A stretch of DNA of 8,627 nucleotides from Marinagarivorans sp. UBA5868 (GTDB lineage Bacteria > Pseudomonadota > Gammaproteobacteria > Pseudomonadales > Cellvibrionaceae), in the NCBI GenBank assembly GCA_002432095.1, contig DJFQ01000055.1, positions 1-8,627 of the forward strand, read 5' to 3'. A program made the position numbers and the translations under genes. Below, piece by piece: positions 1 through 6,415 of this stretch; the stretch's first letter is position 1; each line of letters opens with the position of its first letter. The notes beneath the pieces are model-generated. The model was given only the letters and a program-made list of their open reading frames with translations. It ran no database searches and was not told the origin of the DNA.

Positions 1-13
1 GCTTGATCCTGTC

Positions 14-25
14 TGTTAAATAGCT
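14..25 (-). promoter_or_regulatory. boxA antitermination element of rRNA leader
   Basis: The minus strand reads AGCTATTTAACA, which matches the E. coli rrn boxA TGCTCTTTAACA at 10 of 12 positions. In the transcript boxA binds NusB/NusE (S10) and assembles the complex that makes RNA polymerase resistant to Rho on untranslated rRNA. Its position about 40-50 nt after the predicted P2 start, directly behind a small hairpin, fits this role. Confidence 0.75.
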
Positions 26-46
26 CCTGAGATGTAGCTTCTCAGG
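26..46 (-). other. boxB-like stem-loop in rRNA leader
   Basis: A perfect 7-bp stem (CCTGAGA paired with TCTCAGG) closes a 7-nt loop, and ends one base before boxA. E. coli rrn leaders carry a small boxB hairpin in the same place. A second perfect 6-bp hairpin (GGCTTG/CAAGCC, 45-63) shares its two inner bases with this one, so the two cannot both form to full length. Confidence 0.55.
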
Positions 47-71
47 CTTGGCTCTCTCAAGCCGGGCGCGA

Positions 72-129
72 AGTATACGCCTTTTAAATTTGTTCGCAAA
101 CTTTATTTTTTGATTTTCGAAAAAACTTA
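72..129 (-). promoter_or_regulatory. rRNA operon promoter P2 with UP element
   Basis: On the minus strand a -35 TTGCGA (99-94) is separated by exactly 16 bp from a -10 TATACT (77-72). A 16-bp spacer is typical of rrn promoters. The bases after the -10 (TCGCGCCCGG) form the GC-rich discriminator that makes such promoters sensitive to ppGpp and initiating NTP levels. Upstream (100-129) lies an A/T-rich stretch with runs of A and T that fits an UP element for the alpha subunit. The start should fall near 63-66. The boxA downstream supports the rrn assignment. Seen: the motifs; inferred: activity and regulation. Confidence 0.75.
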
Positions 130-186
130 AAGTTTGCTTTCACTTGGCTTCCCGGTTATTTCCAGGTCGCTTGCTGTGAGGCGCGC

Positions 187-237
187 ATTCTACCCAGTTT
201 TATAATGTGCGCAAGTTTTTTTTCAGCAGGTATTAAA
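187..237 (-). promoter_or_regulatory. rRNA operon promoter P1 with A-tract UP element
   Basis: The minus strand has -35 TTGCGC (214-209), a 16-bp spacer and -10 TAGAAT (192-187), followed by the discriminator GCGCGCC. The layout copies P2, and the -10 elements are 115 bp apart, similar to the P1-P2 distance in E. coli rrn operons. An A8 run (223-216) just upstream of the -35 fits the proximal UP subsite. The A/T-rich distal part reaches the mutT stop codon. Start expected near 177-181. The -35 matches consensus at only 3 of 6 positions, which is usual for UP-dependent promoters. Confidence 0.7.
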
Positions 238-1173
238 TTATTTCCAAAAGCCGGAAATACCCGCAATTCCTTTCGCGCCAGACTCTTTTGCTTTTGTTAA
301 ATGTGTCGGTGCCACCCCTCCTAAGGCATAGGCGGGAACGCGCAGCGAACTCGCCATAAGTTCAAACCCTTCCCACCCCAAGCCGCTAACCTCCGGGTGC
401 GACTCAGTCTGCAAGACAGGCGAAAGAAATAGGTAATCAACCCCCAATGACTGGGCACGCTCAGCCTCCTGAAGATTGTGGCATGAAGCACCCAGCAGTT
501 TTGATTCGTCAACGGGCCGCCGATCAAGCGCAGCAAGATGCTGCGCGCGCAAATGAATACCGTCCGCGAACTGCCAAAGGTCCCGATTAATAACAGAACT
601 CAACACCACAGGCAGCCTTGCCTGCCGACATGAGTCTATTGCTGTGCGGACGGATGAGGTGGTCGAACCCGCAGCATCAACGGGACGAAACAAGAGCATT
701 CCAACCCCGAGCGACATAGCTCGCTCTAATCTGCGCTGAAAGTCATCCGCGCCCGAATATAGTGCTGTTATGCAAATGGATTCCGGCAAGCGAACAGCTC
801 TAAGGATAGGTGTATTTGCAGCTGGAAATTGATAGCTAGCCAATTCACCCAATGACACCCAGCGGATGACTTGTCCTTCAATGCCGCGGGGTTCACCTTC
901 AAAAGAAATCACTTCTCTTACTTCAAGTAGAACTTTTTTATCGGCATACGCAAAAGGAACAGAAACAAGTGGTACAGAGTGACGCACGACCACTCCCAGC
1001 TCTTCAGAAAGTTCACGACGCAATGCTGTCTCGGCACTTTCGCCAACCTCGATCTTGCCGCCGGGAAACTCCCACAAATCGCCCTGGTGCTTGTGTGAAG
1101 GACGCAACGCAATTAACACTCGTCCTAAAGAGTCCCTCAAAACTCCAACAGCAACACGCACGGGAGGACTCAT
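238..1173 (-). CDS. mutT: Nudix hydrolase (MutT) fused to a thiamine-phosphate-synthase-like domain
   Basis: The protein has 311 residues; E. coli MutT has about 130. Residues 1-130 are a Nudix domain with a complete Nudix box at 39-61 (G, then E45, R53-E54, E57-E58, G60), so pyrophosphohydrolase activity on oxidised dGTP-type substrates is plausible. The preceding LWEFPGGK is typical of MutT. Residues about 132-311 resemble ThiE/TenI TIM barrels: DGIHL (204-208), GASCHN (228-233), LSPVLQT (250-256) and ALGGV (283-287). Key ThiE residues look lost: the REK-type strand reads FRPVD, the N-D pair before DGIHL appears to be S-S, and the TxTK loop reads TESH. The second domain is therefore probably not a working ThiE. 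This fusion beside argJ is known in Pseudomonas and relatives. The start is ATG at 1173, two bases after the argJ stop, with no good SD, which suggests translational coupling. The reading frame is open further upstream, but that would overlap argJ. Confidence 0.9.
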   Translation of the reverse strand: MSPPVRVAVGVLRDSLGRVLIALRPSHKHQGDLWEFPGGKIEVGESAETALRRELSEELGVVVRHSVPLVSVPFAYADKKVLLEVREVISFEGEPRGIEGQVIRWVSLGELASYQFPAANTPILRAVRLPESICITALYSGADDFQRRLERAMSLGVGMLLFRPVDAAGSTTSSVRTAIDSCRQARLPVVLSSVINRDLWQFADGIHLRAQHLAALDRRPVDESKLLGASCHNLQEAERAQSLGVDYLFLSPVLQTESHPEVSGLGWEGFELMASSLRVPAYALGGVAPTHLTKAKESGAKGIAGISGFWK

Positions 1174-1175
1174 TT

Positions 1176-2396
1176 TTAGGTGCGGTATTCCGCATTGATG
1201 GTAACGTAGTCGTGGGACAAGTCCGAAGTCCACACCGTTTCACTGGCGCGCCCTCGTCCCAATTCTATTTTGATCGTAAAATCGGGTCGCTTCACGACCG
1301 CTGTACCCGCATCATCGCTGTATCCCGCATAACGAGCACCCCGATCAACTACCAGCACATCATCCAGCCACACCTTTATCTTGGTAACGTCGATATTACG
1401 AATTCCAGCATATCCAATCGCCGCAACAATTCTTCCCCAGTTGGCGTCCGATGCGTAAAGGGCAGTTTTCACCAGCGGTGAATGCGCCACCGAATACCCT
1501 ATTTTTAGGCACTCATCCGAATCGAACCCGCCGCATACCTCGATAGAGACAAATTTTGTGGCGCCTTCGCCATCACGCACAATTGCGCGAGCAAGCTGCT
1601 GCATTACTACCACAACAGCGTCGCAAAGTTTTTCAAACAGTTCACCTTCTGCTTGCTCAATTGGTGGCAGCTCGGCCTCGCCAGATGCGATTAATATGCA
1701 AGCATCGTTGGTCGAGGTATCGCCATCAATGGTTATCCTGTTAAACGAGCGATTGACCGCAATATTGAGAATCGTATCGAGCACCGACTGCGCCACCACT
1801 GCATCGGTGGCGACGAACGACAACATAGTCGCCATATTGGGCCGGATCATACCGGCACCTTTGGCCACGCCCGACACGCTTAGCGTCTTTCCTTGATATT
1901 CAAATTGGAGACTCGCGCCTTTAGGGCAAGTGTCAGTGGTCATAATTGCGCGTGCCGCGCTTTCCCATCCGTCTTTGTCGAGGGCATTGATCGCTTCAGG
2001 CACAGCACCAATGATCTTATCAACAGGAAGAAACTCACCGATTACCCCCGTTGAAAAAGGCAAAACTTGCGGGGCAGAGACCCCACCTAAATCTCCCACT
2101 GCAGTACAGGTCGCCCGCGCATCAATCAGTCCTCGCTCCCCAGTACAAGCGTTCGCATTACCGGAGTTGATTAACAGATAGCGTATATCCCCCAGAGACA
2201 GATGCTCCTTAGCGACCATCACCGGAGCTGCGCAAAATGCATTTTGCGTAAATACCCCGGCGACAGATGCACCTTTAGCAATCTCAAAAATCAGCACGTC
2301 AAGCCGTCCAGGCTTTTTGATTCCAGCACGAGCGGCCCCTATCCGAACACCGTTGATTGGATGCATGTGTGGCCAATCAATCTTTGCCTTCTCCAC
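1176..2396 (-). CDS. argJ: ArgJ, glutamate N-acetyltransferase / amino-acid N-acetyltransferase
   Basis: ArgJ transfers the acetyl group from N-acetylornithine to glutamate, recycling it in arginine biosynthesis. Bifunctional members also make N-acetylglutamate from acetyl-CoA; the sequence alone does not settle which type this is. The 406-residue proenzyme has the self-cleavage motif KGAGMIRPNMATML, with cleavage expected between Ala189 and the nucleophile Thr190. It also has the oxyanion-hole segment STGVIGE (Thr116-Gly117), the LLINSGNANACTG segment (74-85) and the usual C-terminal end DYVTINAEYRT. A TTG at 2402 would give two more residues, but the GAGGAG at 2409-2404 sits only one base from it. 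The same SD is 7 bases from the GTG at 2396, so that start is chosen. The resulting N-terminus also matches Pseudomonas ArgJ in length. The gene follows the secA stop by 15 bases and precedes mutT by 2, so it is probably cotranscribed with both. Confidence 0.95.
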   Translation of the reverse strand: MEKAKIDWPHMHPINGVRIGAARAGIKKPGRLDVLIFEIAKGASVAGVFTQNAFCAAPVMVAKEHLSLGDIRYLLINSGNANACTGERGLIDARATCTAVGDLGGVSAPQVLPFSTGVIGEFLPVDKIIGAVPEAINALDKDGWESAARAIMTTDTCPKGASLQFEYQGKTLSVSGVAKGAGMIRPNMATMLSFVATDAVVAQSVLDTILNIAVNRSFNRITIDGDTSTNDACILIASGEAELPPIEQAEGELFEKLCDAVVVVMQQLARAIVRDGEGATKFVSIEVCGGFDSDECLKIGYSVAHSPLVKTALYASDANWGRIVAAIGYAGIRNIDVTKIKVWLDDVLVVDRGARYAGYSDDAGTAVVKRPDFTIKIELGRGRASETVWTSDLSHDYVTINAEYRT

Positions 2397-2403
2397 AGAC
2401 AAT

Positions 2404-2409
2404 CTCCTC
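2404..2409 (-). promoter_or_regulatory. Shine-Dalgarno site that decides the argJ start
   Basis: GAGGAG on the minus strand lies 7 bases before GTG (2396-2394) and only one base before TTG (2402-2400). The spacing favours the GTG. It is the clearest SD in the window and sits in the 15-base secA-argJ gap. Confidence 0.75.
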
Positions 2410-2411
2410 GA

Positions 2412-5129
2412 CTAGCTCAATTTGCCGTGACACGATTTAAATTTTTTGCCGGAGCCACATGGGCACAGTTCGTTGCGTCCTACTTTTGCCTGGGCACGCA
2501 CCAACGGCTCTTGTTTTGCAGGCTGAGGCGCCTGCGGTGGCGGCGCATCTAACGCGGAAACCTCCTCGTGCTGCAAACGCATTTTCTTTTGCGCCAGCTC
2601 TGCCGCCTCTTGTCTCTGCCGCTCCATTGCGTCGAGCTGCTCACGCGTCATCGGCTCCAGACGAAACAACACGCGAGTAACATCGTGCTTAAGACTATTG
2701 AGCATTTCCTGGAATAGACCGAACGATTCTCGTTTGTACTCTTGCTTTGGGTTTTTCTGAGCATATGCGCGAAGTCCTATGCCTTGGCGTAAATGATCCA
2801 TGTTTGCCAAGTGCTCCTTCCAGAGAGTGTCCAAGACATGCAGCATGACCTGCTTCTCAAGGGTGCGCATGATCGGTCCAATGCGCTCGGCCTTTTCTCT
2901 GTAGAACTGGTCTGTTTCCGCGAGGACTTTTTTTCGCAAAGGCTCCTCGTACAATTTCTTGTCCGCAGCAAGCCATTCCCTAATAGGTAGCTTTACACCA
3001 AATTCGTTTTCCAGCGCATGCTCAAGCCCTGGGATATCCCACTGCTCCTCAAGCGACTGCGGGGGTACATAATTTGAAATCATGTCATTGATGACATCGT
3101 CGCGGATACCGTGTATAGCCGCTTCAATTGTCTCTTCGTCTAATAGATCATTGCGCTGACTGTAAATAACCTGACGCTGATCATTTGCCACGTCGTCGTA
3201 TTCCAGCAACTGTTTGCGATAGTCGAAGTTGCGCGCTTCCACCTTTCTTTGTGCGGTCTCAATAGCATTGGTGACCATCCTGTGCTCAATGGCTTCACCT
3301 TTTTCCATTCCCAATGCACTCATGATCTTACGCACCCTGTCGGATGCAAATATGCGCATTAAGTTATCTTCAAGTGACAGATAAAAACGAGAAAAACCCG
3401 GGTCGCCCTGGCGTCCCGCGCGGCCGCGCAGCTGGTTATCAATACGGCGAGACTCATGACGTTCGGTGCCGACGATATGCAAACCGCCGGCCTGGATCAC
3501 TTCCGCGTTGCGTTTCTTCCACTCTTCTTTGACCGCCGCAGTCTGTTCCGCAGACGGGTTTTCAAGCCGGGCAACTTCTGCTTCCCAGTTGCCACCCAAA
3601 ACGATATCCGTTCCTCGACCGGCCATATTTGTAGCAATGGTTACAGCACCGGGCCGGCCCGCCTGAGCCACAATTTCTGCCTCGCGAGCATGCTGCTTAG
3701 CATTAAGGACTTCATGGGAAATACCAGCTTTTTTGAAGCGCCGCGACATTTCCTCCGATGTTTCCACAGAAGCGGTACCTACCAACACTGGCGCCTTAGT
3801 AGCGCTGATCCGTTTAACTTCCTCAACGATGGCTTCGTATTTATCTTCAGCGGAAAGATAGATAAGGTCATTTAAATCGCGCCGCTGAATAGGCCGATTG
3901 GTGGGAATGACAACCACATCCAACCCATAGATCTGGCGAAATTCGACAGCTTCAGTATCCGCCGTACCCGTCATTCCTGCGAGCTTCTTATACAACCGGA
4001 AATAATTCTGGAAAGTAGTAGATGCCAGCGTCTGACTTTCGCTCTGGATGGGCACCCCCTCTTTCGCCTCAATCGCTTGATGCAATCCCTCGGACAAGCG
4101 GCGCCCAGCCATGGTGCGGCCGGTATGCTCGTCGATCAAAATAACTTGACGATTCTCGACAATATATTCCACGTCTTTGTGAAACAGCTTGTGAGCTCGC
4201 AATGCTGTGTGCACGTGATGCAAAAGCCCCAGATTGTTGGCTGCATATAAGCTTTGGTTATCCCGCAACAACCCATTTTGGGAAAGCAATTCCTCAATTA
4301 GCAGGTGGCCGTCTTCTGTAAGCTCGATCTGTCGGGTTTTCTCATCAACGGTGTAATGGCCAATCTTACCGGCCTCCTCATCATGCAATTGCAACTGAGG
4401 AATCAATTTATTCATCAACACGTAAAGTTCAGTGTTGTTTTCCGTGGCGCCCGAGATGATCAGGGGAGTACGTGCCTCGTCAATCAGGATCGAATCAACC
4501 TCATCCACTACAGCGAAATTCAGGCCTCGCTGAACTCGGTCTTCTTTGCGCAACACCATATTGTCGCGGAGATAATCGAACCCATACTCATTATTCGTTC
4601 CGTAGGTGATGTCGGCGCCGTATGCCAAGCGCTTCTCATCCTGCGGCTGCATAGAAACGACGATCCCGACCGTCAATCCAAGCCCTTCATACAAGGGCCG
4701 CATCCAATTAGCGTCTCGCGCAGCCAAATAATCATTGACCGTAACGATATGAACGCCCTTGCTTGACAAAGCATTCAGGTAGGCGGCCAGCGTCGCAACC
4801 AGCGTTTTACCTTCCCCGGTTTTCATCTCGGCAATTCGCCCTTCATGGAGCGTCATCCCGCCTATCAACTGCACATCAAAGTGGCGCATACCCATAATGC
4901 GCCGACTGGCTTCACGACAGACTGCGAAGGCCTCCGGCAACATGGCGTCCAGCGTTTCGCCATTGCCGTACCGCTGCTTAAATTCGGCCGTTTTTGCTTT
5001 TAACGCTTCATCTGAAAGCGCTTGAATATCGACTTCGAAGCTGTTGACCCGGGCAACAAGTTTGCCCATCCGCTTAAGCTCGCGGTCGTTTTTTGTACCA
5101 AAAACTTTCTTTGCTAGAGTTCCAATCAT
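2412..5129 (-). CDS. secA: SecA, preprotein translocase ATPase
   Basis: SecA is the ATP motor that pushes unfolded preproteins through SecYEG at the inner membrane. The 905-residue protein is close to E. coli SecA (901). Visible in order: Walker A GEGKT at 105-109 (Lys108 as in E. coli), [10 protein letters not shown] at 131-140, Walker B DEVD at 209-212, the [12 protein letters not shown] segment (216-227), the NMAGRGTDI and [11 protein letters not shown] motifs of the second nucleotide-binding fold, the helical scaffold/wing region, a variable linker rich in Pro/Gln/Ala, and a zinc-binding tail with Cys889, Cys891, Cys900 and His901 in [14 protein letters not shown], used to bind SecB and lipids. 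Start ATG at 5129; no strong SD precedes it (only TGGAA about 13 bases away), and the ATG overlaps the TGA of a short upstream ORF. The gene appears intact. Confidence 0.98.
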   Translation of the reverse strand: MIGTLAKKVFGTKNDRELKRMGKLVARVNSFEVDIQALSDEALKAKTAEFKQRYGNGETLDAMLPEAFAVCREASRRIMGMRHFDVQLIGGMTLHEGRIAEMKTGEGKTLVATLAAYLNALSSKGVHIVTVNDYLAARDANWMRPLYEGLGLTVGIVVSMQPQDEKRLAYGADITYGTNNEYGFDYLRDNMVLRKEDRVQRGLNFAVVDEVDSILIDEARTPLIISGATENNTELYVLMNKLIPQLQLHDEEAGKIGHYTVDEKTRQIELTEDGHLLIEELLSQNGLLRDNQSLYAANNLGLLHHVHTALRAHKLFHKDVEYIVENRQVILIDEHTGRTMAGRRLSEGLHQAIEAKEGVPIQSESQTLASTTFQNYFRLYKKLAGMTGTADTEAVEFRQIYGLDVVVIPTNRPIQRRDLNDLIYLSAEDKYEAIVEEVKRISATKAPVLVGTASVETSEEMSRRFKKAGISHEVLNAKQHAREAEIVAQAGRPGAVTIATNMAGRGTDIVLGGNWEAEVARLENPSAEQTAAVKEEWKKRNAEVIQAGGLHIVGTERHESRRIDNQLRGRAGRQGDPGFSRFYLSLEDNLMRIFASDRVRKIMSALGMEKGEAIEHRMVTNAIETAQRKVEARNFDYRKQLLEYDDVANDQRQVIYSQRNDLLDEETIEAAIHGIRDDVINDMISNYVPPQSLEEQWDIPGLEHALENEFGVKLPIREWLAADKKLYEEPLRKKVLAETDQFYREKAERIGPIMRTLEKQVMLHVLDTLWKEHLANMDHLRQGIGLRAYAQKNPKQEYKRESFGLFQEMLNSLKHDVTRVLFRLEPMTREQLDAMERQRQEAAELAQKKMRLQHEEVSALDAPPPQAPQPAKQEPLVRAQAKVGRNELCPCGSGKKFKSCHGKLS

Positions 5130-5152
5130 GGGGTTGCCAAATTCCAGAAAAG

Positions 5153-5175
5153 GGGCATTTCGAATCGAAAGGCCC
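5153..5175 (-). promoter_or_regulatory. imperfect palindrome/hairpin in the secA leader
   Basis: The core is TTTCGA, one central base, TCGAAA (5158-5170). Beyond one mismatch the arms continue with GGGC/GCCC (5153-5156 and 5172-5175). In RNA this can form a stem about 10 bp long with a small loop, 24 bases before the secA ATG. In DNA it could be an operator just downstream of a candidate -10. Followed only by CTTTTC, it is a poor intrinsic terminator. Function unknown. Confidence 0.45.
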
Positions 5176-5177
5176 GC

Positions 5178-5206
5178 ATCATAAATGACTTGAAAGAGGC
5201 GTTAAA
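5178..5206 (-). promoter_or_regulatory. possible secA promoter
   Basis: The minus strand has TATGAT (5183-5178), 5 of 6 to a sigma-70 -10. Its -35 at 17-bp spacing is weak (TTTAAC, 5206-5201, 3 of 6). The start would be near 5170, giving a leader of about 40 nt that begins inside the palindrome. The 117-base gap after the M23 gene leaves room for it. Only the -10 is convincing. Confidence 0.3.
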
Positions 5207-5221
5207 TAGAAAACGCGGGAC

Positions 5222-5246
5222 CAGAAGGAAAAAGAGGAAGGAGTAA
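5222..5246 (-). other. homopyrimidine tract after the M23 stop codon
   Basis: Positions 5223-5243 are purine-only on the plus strand, so the transcript carries 21 consecutive pyrimidines starting 3 bases after the M23 stop. It includes CUCCUU, identical to part of the 16S anti-Shine-Dalgarno tail. It is unstructured and pyrimidine-rich with few G, which could suit Rho loading. No function is shown. Confidence 0.4.
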
Positions 5247-6185
5247 CTAGCGGCTGGCGCGATGTATATAAGAAGAAGGATCTACGGCGCGCCCATTTTT
5301 ATAAACTTCAAAATGGACGTGATGGCCGGTGGAACGGCCACTTGTTCCCATCAAAGCGATGATCTGTCCTTTCTTGACCACATCACCGACTTTTACGAGG
5401 TTCTCTTTGTTGTGTGCGTAACGAGTGGTAAAGCCCTTACCGTGGTTCACTTCCACCATCAGGCCGTAACCATTTCGATCACCGGACCAAGTAACCACAC
5501 CCGCTGCCACCGCGATGATGTCAGCGCCCTCTTTACCAGCGAAGTCGACACCTGAGTGCCACGCGATCTTGCCAGAAAAAGGATCTGTGCGTCGCCCGAA
5601 GCGGCTAGACATCCAACCTTTGGTGATCGGACGGCCCGCAATAAAAACATCGTTCTCTAATTTGCGATTAGCCAACAGCGCTTCAAGGGTTTGCAGCTGA
5701 TGCTGCCGACTTTCGATCTGCTGGGAAAGCTCGTCAATAGCCTGAGCAAACTCCGGTGGCGCAAAGCTTTCACCGGAGGAATCCAATTCAGGACCGCCCA
5801 AAGCCGGTGGCTGACTGAAATCAAATTCGCCGTTGTCCAACTTGGCCATGGACGTCAACCGCTCACCGAGCGCATCTATACGAACTAACCTAGCCTGTAG
5901 CTCAGCGACCCGCAGCGTCAAAGCGGCCAACTTGTTATCCGCCTCCTGGCGAGCTTGAGCCACCAACATCTCCTGCTCCTGCACTCTCTCTGCCCAAATT
6001 TGCCGAATTTCAGGTTCCAAAAGATGATTTTCTGAATCATCAGCTAGCTTGAGATAGGTGAGATAAGCGGCGGCAGGAACGCCAATGAGACAGGCAAAAC
6101 ACACCGAGAGGAGTGCGCCCGACCAGATACCGAGATTAAAGCTGCGGCAATTGCCGTATTTTTTACTGAGGATAATGACTTTCAC
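5247..6185 (-). CDS. membrane-anchored M23 family (LytM-type) peptidase
   Basis: The 312-residue protein has a short basic N-terminus, one hydrophobic segment at about 19-45 (inner-membrane anchor or uncleaved signal), a coiled-coil-prone region at about 60-113 and another at 145-178, then a C-terminal M23 domain (about 184-308). The metal and catalytic residues are present: His210 and Asp214 in WHSGVDFAG, His258 in TRYAHN, and His289/His291 in HHVHFEV. It should therefore be an active zinc endopeptidase acting on peptidoglycan cross-links from the periplasmic side, unlike the degenerate EnvC/NlpD activators. The start is GTG at 6185: an in-frame TGA lies 25 bases upstream with no ATG between, and no good SD is visible. 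A peptidase of this type between lpxC and secA also occurs in Pseudomonas; E. coli has secM there instead. Substrate and partners cannot be told from sequence. Confidence 0.9.
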   Translation of the reverse strand: MKVIILSKKYGNCRSFNLGIWSGALLSVCFACLIGVPAAAYLTYLKLADDSENHLLEPEIRQIWAERVQEQEMLVAQARQEADNKLAALTLRVAELQARLVRIDALGERLTSMAKLDNGEFDFSQPPALGGPELDSSGESFAPPEFAQAIDELSQQIESRQHQLQTLEALLANRKLENDVFIAGRPITKGWMSSRFGRRTDPFSGKIAWHSGVDFAGKEGADIIAVAAGVVTWSGDRNGYGLMVEVNHGKGFTTRYAHNKENLVKVGDVVKKGQIIALMGTSGRSTGHHVHFEVYKNGRAVDPSSYIHRASR

Positions 6186-6415
6186 TGATGCTGATTTCGC
6201 TCGTTGGGTTCAGTCCAGTAACAGCACTGAATTCACTCAATTGCAGAAAGTTTCGTTTGAGCTACTTCTTATGTAGTACATGAACTTCCATGTGCGCAAG
6301 CGAAAGGGGATTCCAGCTACCCCTGACGGGGGCCGACTATGGCATAGAAGGCGCCAAAAAGGCAATACTTATTCGAGATAGCGCATTTTTTGCGCAACAT
6401 TATGAAAAAAGAGTT
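6186..6415. other. lpxC-M23 intergenic region without a convincing gene
   Basis: These 230 bases contain only short ORFs without SDs (27 codons from 6400 and 9 codons from about 6292, minus strand). They also hold a small GCGCA/TGCGC hairpin (6381-6395), a CCCC/GGGG hairpin (6320-6331), overlapping palindromes at 6271-6281 and 6278-6293, and a candidate promoter at 6336-6365. Confidence 0.6.
6336..6365 (-). promoter_or_regulatory. possible promoter for the M23 gene (and secA)
   Basis: TTGCCT (6365-6360) is 18 bp from CATAGT (6341-6336); both match the sigma-70 hexamers at 4 of 6 positions. A GC-rich CGGCCCCCG follows. A perfect palindrome, CTATG-C-CATAG (6347-6337), overlaps the -10 and could bind a regulator. 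The 5' UTR would be about 140 nt. Tentative. Confidence 0.3.

Larger units (their letters stand above)
1..63 (-). other. 5' leader of an rRNA operon (16S gene lies beyond the window)
   Basis: This is the transcribed leader expected downstream of promoter P2, read right to left. It begins near base 63-66 after a GC-rich discriminator. It contains two small perfect stem-loops (45-63 and 26-46) and then a boxA-like element (14-25), and runs off the window with GGATCAAGC on the minus strand. This order (hairpin, then boxA) matches rrn leaders of gammaproteobacteria, where boxB precedes boxA. No part of mature 16S rRNA is visible, so the identification rests on the promoter and antitermination motifs. 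That 16S follows is an inference. Confidence 0.75.

Noticed and set aside
181..223. Plus-strand intrinsic terminator: GCGCGCATT / AATGTGCGC stem followed by T8
   Set aside because: The stem has a 14-nt loop and a mismatch, no plus-strand gene precedes it, and the same bases form the P1 -35, -10 and A-tract on the minus strand. The promoter reading explains more, though some termination of antisense RNA is not excluded.
238..1233. Longer mutT start 20 codons upstream
   Set aside because: It would overlap argJ by 58 bases and add a segment unlike any Nudix N-terminus. The ATG at 1173 sits two bases after the argJ stop, and the Nudix strand begins there.
969..1481. Plus-strand ORFs opposite mutT, argJ, secA, lpxC and ftsZ (for example 969-1481, 4305-4766, 7023-7532)
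   Set aside because: They lie antisense to well-recognised conserved genes, or partly across a gap, and show no domain motifs or SDs. They are frame shadows.
5183..5281. Hydrophobic open frame continuing upstream of the secA leader ORF into the M23 gene end
   Set aside because: It has no ATG, GTG or TTG before 5182. Its Leu/Phe richness follows from the pyrimidine tract.
6317..6400. 27-codon minus-strand ORF after lpxC (MLRKKCAIS...IVGPRQG) as a possible SecM-like arrest peptide
   Set aside because: It has no SD and no signal peptide, is far shorter than SecM, lacks the spaced FxxxxWIxxxxGIRAGP motif, and is not adjacent to secA.
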